64,000 bases of DNA from an uncultured Bacteroidales bacterium (GTDB lineage: Bacteria; Bacteroidota; Bacteroidia; Bacteroidales; FEN-979), in contig CAIRDP010000033.1 of NCBI GenBank assembly GCA_903877385.1, forward strand, positions 17,042 to 81,041, given 5' to 3'. Position numbers and translations under genes: made by a program. Numbering within the stretch: the first letter of the stretch is position 1; each line of letters starts with the position of its first letter. This document shows positions 9,227 through 17,025 of this stretch, one piece after another. The notes beneath the pieces were generated by a model, which ran no database searches, was not told the origin of the DNA, and saw nothing but the letters and a program-made list of their open reading frames with translations.

Positions 9227-10423
9227 CTAAACTTCTATCTCCCCATTCATCAACCTCGGCAACAAAATATCCCGGGCCTCTTGGAGTTTTGAGTTTTGCT
9301 TTAAAAGGTTTTTAATGTGTAGAAAGTACGGTTTAACTCTTATGCCAAAATTCTGAATAACAGGACTGTCTGGCAATAATATTGGCATTGCTTTTACAAT
9401 TTTAGAGTTTATAGCTGTACCAATTGCAGATGTATTACCTAATGAGTCGTAAGGAAAAGTCTTTAAATAGAAGTAAATATATTCAAAATTCATTCTGGTC
9501 TCATTATCAATATTAAAATGAGCAATTGCTTCATTAGTAACCATTTCTTCTGTCGTAATCGCAACCTTCCCTACCGTTAATTTGAAACTTAACAGGACTG
9601 TGTCTATTTGTGTCACGTTCATATTGAATTTCCCTACTGCATTTTCAGTTACTGTTTCAGTTGTACCCAAAATAAAAACAGAAGAATTGTTTATATCTTT
9701 AATTGAAACCCATTTAATACCAGAATCACTATCATTAAACCATTCTTCTTGTCCGCGAGGTGGTGTCTTACCAATATTAATTCTGAATATCTCATCAGCT
9801 CTTTGAACTGTCCATCCTTGTGGTAATTGATTAACTTCATTGGAGGGTTTGAAGAACCCAAATTCACCGATATAAATTAGCTCAGCAACTTCCTCCAACA
9901 ATTTTATCCGCTTCAAATTGTTTTCTATCAAATGATCATAGGCTGATAAAATGGAGGCGATGCGGCGTTGGGTTGGAAGGGGTGGTGTGGGTATTTTGAA
10001 GGTCAGCAGTTTTTCTAAACTTAAATTGTCTTGCGCTGCTCCAGTCGAAATACTTTTCATTCGTGCTTGAAATACATCAAAAAAATACTTGACAAATCTC
10101 ACATCACTTTTATTTTCATCAGACACAAAACCAATAACGCTATCAGGAAAACAGGCATCCATTCCGAGAATTGCAGTATCAGCAATGTTTGCTGCAATTG
10201 TAATGCATAATGTTCCTTCTTTCCAGAGTTTACTTTGTGCCAGTCCTGCTTCGTTGTATGTTTGACTAAATGCTGTGATCCTGAAGTTTGCAGCTTTAAT
10301 ATCACCAGTCTGAATAAATGGATATTCACCACCATATAAATGCTCAGCATTTCTGGGTCTATGTCTTGATTTACCCCTTCCGATAAATCCTATTTCGTCT
10401 AATGATTTTTGTTCCCAGGTCAT
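9227..10423 (-). CDS. hsdS: Type I restriction enzyme specificity subunit (HsdS)
   Basis: A 398-aa DNA-recognition subunit of the type I complex. It has two target recognition domains, each followed by a conserved helix: the first ends PTPPLPTQRRIASILSAYD near 155 and the second ends near LQEARDILLPRLMNGEIEV at the C-terminus, a classic HsdS ending. The two variable halves should recognise the two parts of a bipartite DNA site. It overlaps the upstream 99-aa gene by ATGA, implying translational coupling. The recognition site cannot be predicted by eye. Confidence 0.95.
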   Translation of the reverse strand: MTWEQKSLDEIGFIGRGKSRHRPRNAEHLYGGEYPFIQTGDIKAANFRITAFSQTYNEAGLAQSKLWKEGTLCITIAANIADTAILGMDACFPDSVIGFVSDENKSDVRFVKYFFDVFQARMKSISTGAAQDNLSLEKLLTFKIPTPPLPTQRRIASILSAYDHLIENNLKRIKLLEEVAELIYIGEFGFFKPSNEVNQLPQGWTVQRADEIFRINIGKTPPRGQEEWFNDSDSGIKWVSIKDINNSSVFILGTTETVTENAVGKFNMNVTQIDTVLLSFKLTVGKVAITTEEMVTNEAIAHFNIDNETRMNFEYIYFYLKTFPYDSLGNTSAIGTAINSKIVKAMPILLPDSPVIQNFGIRVKPYFLHIKNLLKQNSKLQEARDILLPRLMNGEIEV

Positions 10424-10719
10424 ATCGCCAACCCTTTATTGTCAATAGAATCATTATCCCACATTTCACGGTAGGTGTGTATATAAAAAGCCGTTGCCTG
10501 CGGGTTGATGGTGAAATAATACCGACATAATTTTTTAAACAACAGGAGCATATTAGCATCGAAACAAAAATCAAGAATGCCATCGAGCGTGTGTTCAATT
10601 CGATTCTGGTCGGTGGTCTCAGAAATAATTATGTTTTCAACCAACACAGAATATTCTGAAAGTGCTTGCCTGGCCAGATTTTGTTGGACAACTATCAGAT
10701 CCTTAATTTCATCAATCAT
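10420..10719 (-). CDS. Small unknown protein coupled to hsdS
   Basis: A 99-aa helical protein, MIDEIKDLIVVQQNLAR..., with a Cys-containing aromatic stretch (LFKKLCRYYFTINPQATAFYI). I do not recognise a family. It overlaps the DUF1016 gene upstream by 8 bp and hsdS downstream by 4 bp (ATGA), so its translation is tied to both. That arrangement argues that it is a real gene and perhaps a structural or regulatory partner of HsdS. It has no signal peptide and no nuclease motif. Confidence 0.7.
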   Translation of the reverse strand: MIDEIKDLIVVQQNLARQALSEYSVLVENIIISETTDQNRIEHTLDGILDFCFDANMLLLFKKLCRYYFTINPQATAFYIHTYREMWDNDSIDNKGLAI

Positions 10720-11899
10720 TGTTTTGGGTTATCTGGCCGGGGGCCAATGCTTCTTCAATTTCTTCGATACTTGGCAAACTGCCCTTGAAATTGTCGGGCA
10801 ATGCCCGGGTGAGTTTGTAATCAGAAATACCGATGGGCTTGTTGATGTCTTTGAGTGAATATTCAGCGAACAGTTTGTCTTTGCCCTGGCATAAAATAAG
10901 TCCAATGGTTGGTTGGTCGGTGGTGTGTTTGAGCATATCATCAACAGCTGAACAGTAGAAATTCATTTTCCCGGCATATTCCGGAATAAAATCACCTTTC
11001 TTCAATTCAATAACTACAAAACAACGCATCCTGAGGTGATAAAACAACAGGTCGATATAAAAATCCTTATCGCTGATTTCCAACTTATACTGTCGTCCTA
11101 CAAAGGCAAAACCAGCTCCCAGTTCCAGTAAAAACTTCTCTACATTCTTCACCAGGCCCAACTCGAGTTCCCTTTCGGTAAATGGCGCAGCCAGCGTCAT
11201 AAAATCGAAGATGTAGGGATCCTTGAACAATTGTATTGCTAAATCGGATTGGGGTGGTGGTAGAACACGGTCAAAATTACTGACCACATGTCCCTGGCGG
11301 AGGTGCAATTGGCTTTTAATCATATCGACCAGGGTATCACGACTCCATCCATTAGCGATTAATTGCTGCATGAACCAAAAGCGGATTGAAAGGTCTTTTA
11401 CATTTTGGATGAGGATTATATGGTGAGCCCAACCAGTAAGGTTAATAAGTTGAATCTTGATTTGCTGGTTATTCAATTGTGAAACAGGTAGTTTCGCAAT
11501 TTCATTAAAGGATTTTGCAACGGATAGTTGCAAAATTGAAGGGTCCTCTGTTTTAGCCACTGGCTGTGTCCAAATTGCCGGGTTTTCTAATTTTGCAACG
11601 GGCGGTTGCAAAATTACCATATCAGGATATTCCTTATAAAACACCAGCATGTTACCTATGTTTCTTTCTGAAAAGCCCTTAACATCAGCCAGTTCATTTT
11701 TCAAATCTTTTGCCAGACGTGGGATTACTCCTTTTCCCCATCCTTCTTCTTACTGTCGATGGTGTATGATCCTGCCAATATCCCAATAAGTGGAAAGCAT
11801 TTCCGAATTTGCAGATAAATTGGCCCGCAATTGTCCCTGACGAATCCTTATTTTAATTTCGTCAAGCAAATTTTTATACAATATCAACGCTCCCTTCAT
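10712..11899 (-). pseudogene. DUF1016/YhcG PD-(D/E)XK nuclease gene interrupted by in-frame TAA
   Basis: The ORF track starts this gene at a TTG (11704), but the frame continues upstream to an ATG at 11899 that overlaps the hsdM stop by ATGA. Codons 1-49 read MKGALILYKN...STYWDIGRIIHHRQ, then a TAA at 11750-11752, then EEGWGKGVIPRLAKDLKNEL directly into the known ORF. The peptide on both sides matches the start of the YhcG family (YWDIG..I...Q-EEGWG), so a single base change, probably CAA or CAG to TAA, broke the gene. The C-terminal nuclease core remains (DFYIDLLFYH, CFVVIELKKGDF). Restart at an internal codon, readthrough or sequencing error are the alternatives to loss of function. The family is common beside hsd genes. 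Confidence 0.88.
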
Positions 11900-13968
11900 A
11901 AAATCATACCCTTAAAATTTTCAGAAATCGCATTTGCTAAAGCAATGGCTTCTTCATTCAATCCCTCCAACTCGATATGTATCTCCCTGAGGCGTTCTTC
12001 ATAGTCAACGCCATCATCAGTAGCGGCATCCACACCAACATATCTTCCCGGACTAAGGCTCCAATCTTTGGTTTCAATGTCAAATTGGGTTACGACTTTG
12101 CATAATCCTTCCACATCAGTATAACTGCCGGCGGGGAAACGGCTTTGCAGCCAGTGGGCTTGTCTCCAAAAGTATTCGGTTTCATGTAGCAGACCGGGTT
12201 CTTCTTCATCAGGGTTCCCGCTGAGTTGTTGTTGCAAGGCTTTCAGTTGATCGAGCTGTACTTTCAGGTTAAGTTCTTTCCAGTCTTTATTTTTGTTCAA
12301 TTGGTGTTCTTTTGTGGCTATGGCGATGATATCCAGCAGTTGTTTGATGAGCTTATCCTGCGGTTTACGGAGTGTCTTGCATTGATGGGCAATGTTTTCC
12401 AATATCTCAATCTCGGCAAATACCTGGCTAATATCGGCTACCAGTTTGTTTTGTTGTTCATACATACCCATTGCTTCTTCGAAAATCAACGAATCGGCAA
12501 ATGACCTGGCATTCTCATTTTCACTGGCATATCTGATCGCAAAGCCAGTCACTGTTTTAACCACTTTTTGCAATTGCTTTTGCAGTTCGGTAGTGGCATC
12601 GGCAGTTTGCCGTGCTAAATCTGCAGATGTTTCCATATAGCGTTTAACCGTAGCTTCAAACTTCTCGGTATTGCCCCGATACAGGTTTACAATGCAAATG
12701 AGGTTTTGCAATTGCTCTAAGCTAAAATCGTTTACCTTGGAAGTTACTTTCCGGTAGATTTTACGAGCATCGAGCATAAGGACCTGATCCTTTGTCTGCC
12801 TATTTTGTTCTTTAGACCGGTCGAAAAACCATAAGGTACAAGGCAATGAACGAGTGTAGAAAAAGTTATTGCCAATGGCCATCATTACATCTACGGCTCC
12901 GGTTTTTATCAATTTTTCACGGATTTCTTTTTCACTGTGGCCGGCATCGCTGGCCGAAGAAGCCATCACAAACCCTGCCCGGCCGGTGGGCTTCAGGTAA
13001 TTGTAGAAATATTGAATCCAAAGATAATTGGCATTGTCGTTTTTCGGCAGGTTTACGATGCCATCCAATATCAAACGAGGGTCCTTCTTGACTGTATCTT
13101 TTCCTTTATCAACCCCATCCACATTAAAAGGTGGATTAGCCATTACAAAATCACATCCATGCAGCAGGTTGTGTTTGTCTTCATAAAATGTGTTTCCCTC
13201 TTGTATATTACCTTCCAACCCATGTACAGCCAGGTTCATTTTAGCAATCTTTGTATTAACCTCGGCCTTTTCCTGTCCGTAGAAAGTAACTTTCTCTGCA
13301 GGTCGCGAACCTTCGCTTTCAATGAAATAGCCGGTTTGCACGAACATACCTGCAGAGCCAGTGGCCGGGTCGAATACTATACCATGATCGGGCTCAATTA
13401 CATTCACAATGGTTTGGACTAGGCTCATTGGCGTAAAGAACTCGCCACCCTCCTGGGCGCCGGTCATGGCAAATTTATTGAGGAAATATTCGTATATCTT
13501 TCCAAAAAGGTCACCTTCGGCCTTCTGCATCACCTCTTTGTTGAAAATGCGTAGTAGTTCCCTCAGCAAGTCTTTGCTGAAAATGGAATAGTTCTTTGGC
13601 AACACGCCTTTGAGGTTATCGTATTCATCCTCAATTAACTTCATGGCATTGTCAATGGCATCGCCAATGTCAGCGCTTTCGGGCAAAGAAACCAAATAAT
13701 CAAATTGTGACTTATCGGGCAGGAACATCGAGTTCTTTTCTTCAAAATCCTTTTTGTTCAAAGGTCGTTTGCCCCGCTGCGGATGCATTGGCACCTCTTT
13801 TTCTACTTCAATTTTTACTTTTTGAAACCTGTTATAAGCATGTCTCAGAAATATCAGGCCAAGAACGGGCATTGAATATTCCGAAGCTGTTAGTTTGCTG
13901 TTTGCCCTGAGTTGGTCGGCGGCACGCCATAGTTCGGCTTCCAGCAGTCTTAGTTGTTTTCCTTGCAT
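11896..13968 (-). CDS. hsdM: Type I restriction-modification DNA adenine methyltransferase (HsdM)
   Basis: A 690-aa N6-adenine methyltransferase subunit. The N-terminal helical HsdM domain (residues 1-165) includes LWRAADQLRA. AdoMet motif I is FDPATGSAGMF (199-209) and catalytic motif IV is NPPF (278-281). A long C-terminal helical region of about 250 residues, probably coiled coil, extends beyond the usual 500-550 aa and probably contacts HsdS. It is the first gene of the operon. Its stop overlaps the DUF1016 start by ATGA. No TAnnTTTG box was found in the 190 bp upstream. Confidence 0.95.
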   Translation of the reverse strand: MQGKQLRLLEAELWRAADQLRANSKLTASEYSMPVLGLIFLRHAYNRFQKVKIEVEKEVPMHPQRGKRPLNKKDFEEKNSMFLPDKSQFDYLVSLPESADIGDAIDNAMKLIEDEYDNLKGVLPKNYSIFSKDLLRELLRIFNKEVMQKAEGDLFGKIYEYFLNKFAMTGAQEGGEFFTPMSLVQTIVNVIEPDHGIVFDPATGSAGMFVQTGYFIESEGSRPAEKVTFYGQEKAEVNTKIAKMNLAVHGLEGNIQEGNTFYEDKHNLLHGCDFVMANPPFNVDGVDKGKDTVKKDPRLILDGIVNLPKNDNANYLWIQYFYNYLKPTGRAGFVMASSASDAGHSEKEIREKLIKTGAVDVMMAIGNNFFYTRSLPCTLWFFDRSKEQNRQTKDQVLMLDARKIYRKVTSKVNDFSLEQLQNLICIVNLYRGNTEKFEATVKRYMETSADLARQTADATTELQKQLQKVVKTVTGFAIRYASENENARSFADSLIFEEAMGMYEQQNKLVADISQVFAEIEILENIAHQCKTLRKPQDKLIKQLLDIIAIATKEHQLNKNKDWKELNLKVQLDQLKALQQQLSGNPDEEEPGLLHETEYFWRQAHWLQSRFPAGSYTDVEGLCKVVTQFDIETKDWSLSPGRYVGVDAATDDGVDYEERLREIHIELEGLNEEAIALANAISENFKGMIL

Positions 13969-14156
13969 TTATAGTTTGATGGGTCTGGCAGGTTATATAA
14001 ATTTCTTACAGTCCACAATGTTTCGGACCGTATAAAAATAACAAACTTTTACCTATCACAAAAGGTTTAAATCCAAACTACCCTGCAGCGGCGGATGGCG
14101 TAAAGAAATGCTCCAGCGGGTTTGGCCAGTGCGAAAGTTTGAGACTGTCAAATGAA

Positions 14157-15026
14157 CTATGGCCAATATGGTGCTGTAAAATTCCGAGGAATATTCAAAA
14201 TATTCAAAACTTCGGCCTTGCCGAATGCCCCATTTCCTTTATTTATCTGGAATATTAATCTATTTTCTTTGAATTTTCCCTTCAAACCGCTTATCATCAT
14301 AAGGTTTTCCAGGCAGTTCCCTTTATCATCCTGGATGATTTTATAACGATCAGGTTTAAAAAGGTAATATGCTTCGTCAATATTATCCAGATTGTTTAAT
14401 CCAGGGAACGAATCAATTGCTGGTGTTTCCAATGGGTGTTTGTCAATTTCTCTTTCAAGCTGGCTTAATACAACAATCGTAACATGATGCAATTCCGCAC
14501 ATTTCTTTAGTTTGGGTAATAAATCCGGCCTTGCATCTTCCTGCAACTGGTAATAATCGATAAAAACCACTTTCACAGGTTTTTCAACCTGTTGGCGTCC
14601 CACAATTGAATGGAAAGTTTCGAAGGGTACCTTGCTCCTATCGCAAATAAAAACATTCCGTCTGGCATCTATTAGGTTCCTGCCATCTTGCGCTCTATGT
14701 TCTATATCTTGTTTCAAAGAAGGGGATGCATATGTTTCACCCGTTATATCCAGGAACCTCTTGATCAACTGTTTGGATGATAATTCGAGTGAGAAAACCA
14801 AAACTGGTATTTGAGGCGAATCTTTTATGAGCGATAACATCAGGCTTGTTTTACCCTGTCCCGGCCGGCTGCCGATCATCACTACCTTCCCGTTGCAATT
14901 ACATAAATATTCCATGAATTCTGCAGGTTCCGGGAAAAAGCTGTCCTGGTAGTCCGATATAAAACCATTGTAATGGTTGGCAAAGTCTGTAAAACTGAGT
15001 ACACTGCCGATTTCACTTTCCATCAT
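14157..15026 (-). CDS. DnaB-like RecA-fold ATPase lacking the DnaB N-domain
   Basis: A 289-aa protein matching the C-terminal ATPase of replicative helicase DnaB. Walker A is SRPGQGKTS (53-61), then VFSLELSSKQLIKRFL, the family's H1a-like segment, Walker B VVFIDYYQL (D157), and LSQLERE, which matches the DnaB sensor LSQLxR. The DnaB N-terminal primase-binding domain and linker are absent, and the total is well below the usual 450-500 aa. Such stand-alone copies occur in mobile elements and defence loci. It lies 1 bp after the 112-aa gene, so the two form an operon. Helicase activity is not certain. Confidence 0.8.
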   Translation of the reverse strand: MMESEIGSVLSFTDFANHYNGFISDYQDSFFPEPAEFMEYLCNCNGKVVMIGSRPGQGKTSLMLSLIKDSPQIPVLVFSLELSSKQLIKRFLDITGETYASPSLKQDIEHRAQDGRNLIDARRNVFICDRSKVPFETFHSIVGRQQVEKPVKVVFIDYYQLQEDARPDLLPKLKKCAELHHVTIVVLSQLEREIDKHPLETPAIDSFPGLNNLDNIDEAYYLFKPDRYKIIQDDKGNCLENLMMISGLKGKFKENRLIFQINKGNGAFGKAEVLNILNIPRNFTAPYWP

Positions 15027-15027
15027 C

Positions 15028-15366
15028 TTAGGTCTGTTTTACATGACATGGCACCAAACGAAGAGTACTTCCTTCCTCATCAAAGTATTGGAAGCTAAGC
15101 AATGAATCCTCACGAATTAAAGTTGCTTTTGTGAACTTATAGTAACGTTGACCCCAATCATCAAAATCTCCATCAACTTCATTAACAGCACCCTCCGTTT
15201 GAAAGAGTAAAATGAGATCATTCGGATATAATCTGATTGGATAAAAACCATCCTTCTCTTTTAACCAATACATACCATCATACATCAGGGTGAAATCAGT
15301 AATTTCCCTTGTCGTTTTTTCATCATCTTTCATAACAGCTTGTCTTTGTTTGTTAACGAAAATCAA
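15028..15366 (-). CDS. Unknown small protein paired with DnaB-like ATPase
   Basis: A 112-aa acidic protein with beta-rich, aromatic content (FTLMYDGMYWLKEKDGFYPIRLYP, DWGQRYYKFTKATLI). I do not recognise a family. The start given is the longest; MKDDEKTTRE at 15333 is a more plausible start because the first eleven residues are basic and unrelated in character. One base separates it from the DnaB-like gene, so they are co-transcribed and probably act together. Confidence 0.6.
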   Translation of the reverse strand: MIFVNKQRQAVMKDDEKTTREITDFTLMYDGMYWLKEKDGFYPIRLYPNDLILLFQTEGAVNEVDGDFDDWGQRYYKFTKATLIREDSLLSFQYFDEEGSTLRLVPCHVKQT

Positions 15367-15372
15367 AAGTAA

Positions 15373-15549
15373 TATCTGAGCCAGACAAAGTATGTCGTTC
15401 TGGATTTAGCTATACAGCTTGCCGAACTTTTTGACACCTCCGTGCCCAATATCAGCATGCACATATCCAATATACTGAAAGAAGGAGAGTTGGCGCAAGT
15501 TTCAGTTATTAAGGATTACTTAACAACTGCAACTGACGGTAAGGAATAA
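15373..15549 (+). pseudogene. RhuM-family gene remnant
   Basis: Between a TAA at 15370-15372 and a TAA at 15547-15549 the plus strand reads YLSQTKYVVLDLAIQLAELF then DTSVPNISMHISNILKEGEL and IKDYLTTATDGKE. This matches the N-terminal DNA-binding part of RhuM-family proteins (Q.IAELF.TS..NI..HI.NI..EGEL). It has no credible start codon and stops after the HTH region, whereas intact RhuM proteins are about 300 aa. It is therefore a relic, typical of islands. The ORF track did not list it. Confidence 0.75.
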
Positions 15550-15555
15550 AGTTTT

Positions 15556-15611
15556 AAGTACACAACCTCCAGGAATAAGTACATAACCCCCAGGAATAAG
15601 TACACAACCCC
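15556..15611. repeat. 21-bp tandem repeat, about 2.7 copies
   Basis: Units read AAGTACACAACCTCCAGGAAT, AAGTACATAACCCCCAGGAAT and a partial AAGTACACAACCCC. They lie between the RhuM remnant and the 3' end of the DUF2779 gene. There is no spacer structure, so this is not CRISPR. Confidence 0.85.
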
Positions 15612-15612
15612 C

Positions 15613-16968
15613 TCACAGCATCGCTAGTATTTTTACCAAACTAAGCGTATCCATCTTGCAATACTCCAGTAGATTTGCCCGCTTTAGTCTTACTTGTTCT
15701 GGATCCTTATCATGATAGAGACTTTCATAAATGAGGCTGGCCGTTCCGCCTTCCTGTATTTCAAGGTCCGAATAGGATAAATCTTTCACCAAAGCCGGTA
15801 AAACTGCCTTCAGGGAATAGGAATCATTCATGTCGGGGGTATACAAATGTTTTCTGCGGAAGGGAACCATCAGATCAGCCACCCGTTCAAACAGGCAATC
15901 GATACGGTCAGCATATTCCGGGTAATCCCGGGCAATCTCCCTGAGTCTTGTGTTTTCAAAGGCCTGGTTCCAAACAATAATGCTCCCATGTTCCCCTAAC
16001 CGGGTCAAAAGGGATTGTATAAATTCCGGCCTTGGATCGGCCAGGGGTGTTCCAAGGTAATCGTGATGTTCAACTGGTCCTTCTTTGGTTTGTTGAACAT
16101 GCAATGAATACTGAAATGGTATTTGTTGGTAGGGTCGGCTTTCGTCATACATGGGTATGGCAAACTGTATCGCCTCGAAGTCCATGTAATACAAGGGGTA
16201 TACAAGTTCCTCCAGAAACTCATCCAGTTCATCCTGGTCCCGATTGGCTGGCCGGGCTTCATTAGTATTTTCGTCTTCAGGATAGCTTTGCTCACAGAAG
16301 TCTATAAAATCACAGGGGAATGGATTCCCGCATTGGGGTCCCATGGCTATTTCCGGCATTATACCTGCCTTGAGCATGTCCAACAGGGGGTATAGTCTCC
16401 CGGGTATAGCTGCCTGCATGGGCAGGATCCGCTCAGTCATCGATTCAATGGTAAACAATTGATGCAGGTCCAGTTCCCCATGCCTCACATACTGGTTGTT
16501 CAGATGCACCAGCGATACACGCCTTAGTGGTAAACCCGAACGGGTGATCACATAGTATTGAAAGGCCACATCATTCACCTGGTAATCTTTGACGTGGGTA
16601 GATGCCTTCACCTCATAGGCGGCCCATCCATCGGCTTCCTTCACCAGGATGTCCATATAACAAAGTGTCTCTCCGTCGCTGAAGGCAGCCTCATAGATTA
16701 CGGTCTCACCGCTGTTGATCAGTTCGGCTGTATAGGCAATAGCCTCGGCAACCTGCCCGGGTTCGCCCCTACTGGCATCGATGCCTCCGGGGAAGAGTTG
16801 CTGGGCCAGGTATCCCACGCTGTGCCCGGTGTCAAAGATATGTTGCTGGGTATCGCTGGTTTCATCCCGTTCATCAGGTTGGTTAAAGTTTAACCAGAGT
16901 GATTTGGGGCATTGTGTACCGCGGATAAAAGAAGATTTGGAGATGAGGCGGTGTTCCATGTTGTTCAT
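15613..16968 (-). CDS. DUF2779 nuclease: Cas4-like PD-(D/E)XK plus DEDD exonuclease-like domain
   Basis: A 451-aa DUF2779 protein. The N-terminal half looks like a Cas4-type nuclease: four cysteines (C20, C213, C219, C225) suited to an iron-sulfur cluster enclose a PD-(D/E)XK core with D106 (YMDILV) and EVK at 119-121. The C-terminal half begins YYMDFEAIQFAIP (D263, E265), the first acidic motif of a DEDD-type 3'-5' exonuclease fold, and ends EYCKMDTLSLVKIL. The combination suggests DNA processing in the cytoplasm. It lies 57 bp downstream of the NERD-helicase gene on the same strand, and the two may form a defence or repair pair. The biological role of DUF2779 is not settled. Confidence 0.85.
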   Translation of the reverse strand: MNNMEHRLISKSSFIRGTQCPKSLWLNFNQPDERDETSDTQQHIFDTGHSVGYLAQQLFPGGIDASRGEPGQVAEAIAYTAELINSGETVIYEAAFSDGETLCYMDILVKEADGWAAYEVKASTHVKDYQVNDVAFQYYVITRSGLPLRRVSLVHLNNQYVRHGELDLHQLFTIESMTERILPMQAAIPGRLYPLLDMLKAGIMPEIAMGPQCGNPFPCDFIDFCEQSYPEDENTNEARPANRDQDELDEFLEELVYPLYYMDFEAIQFAIPMYDESRPYQQIPFQYSLHVQQTKEGPVEHHDYLGTPLADPRPEFIQSLLTRLGEHGSIIVWNQAFENTRLREIARDYPEYADRIDCLFERVADLMVPFRRKHLYTPDMNDSYSLKAVLPALVKDLSYSDLEIQEGGTASLIYESLYHDKDPEQVRLKRANLLEYCKMDTLSLVKILAML

Positions 16969-17025
16969 TTCATTTTTGTAATGAACGGTAAAGATAGAAT
17001 CATACTACGCCAAAGTATGACGTGG

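Noticed and set aside
15556-15611. Possible CRISPR array
   Set aside because: The units are contiguous without spacers and number fewer than three.
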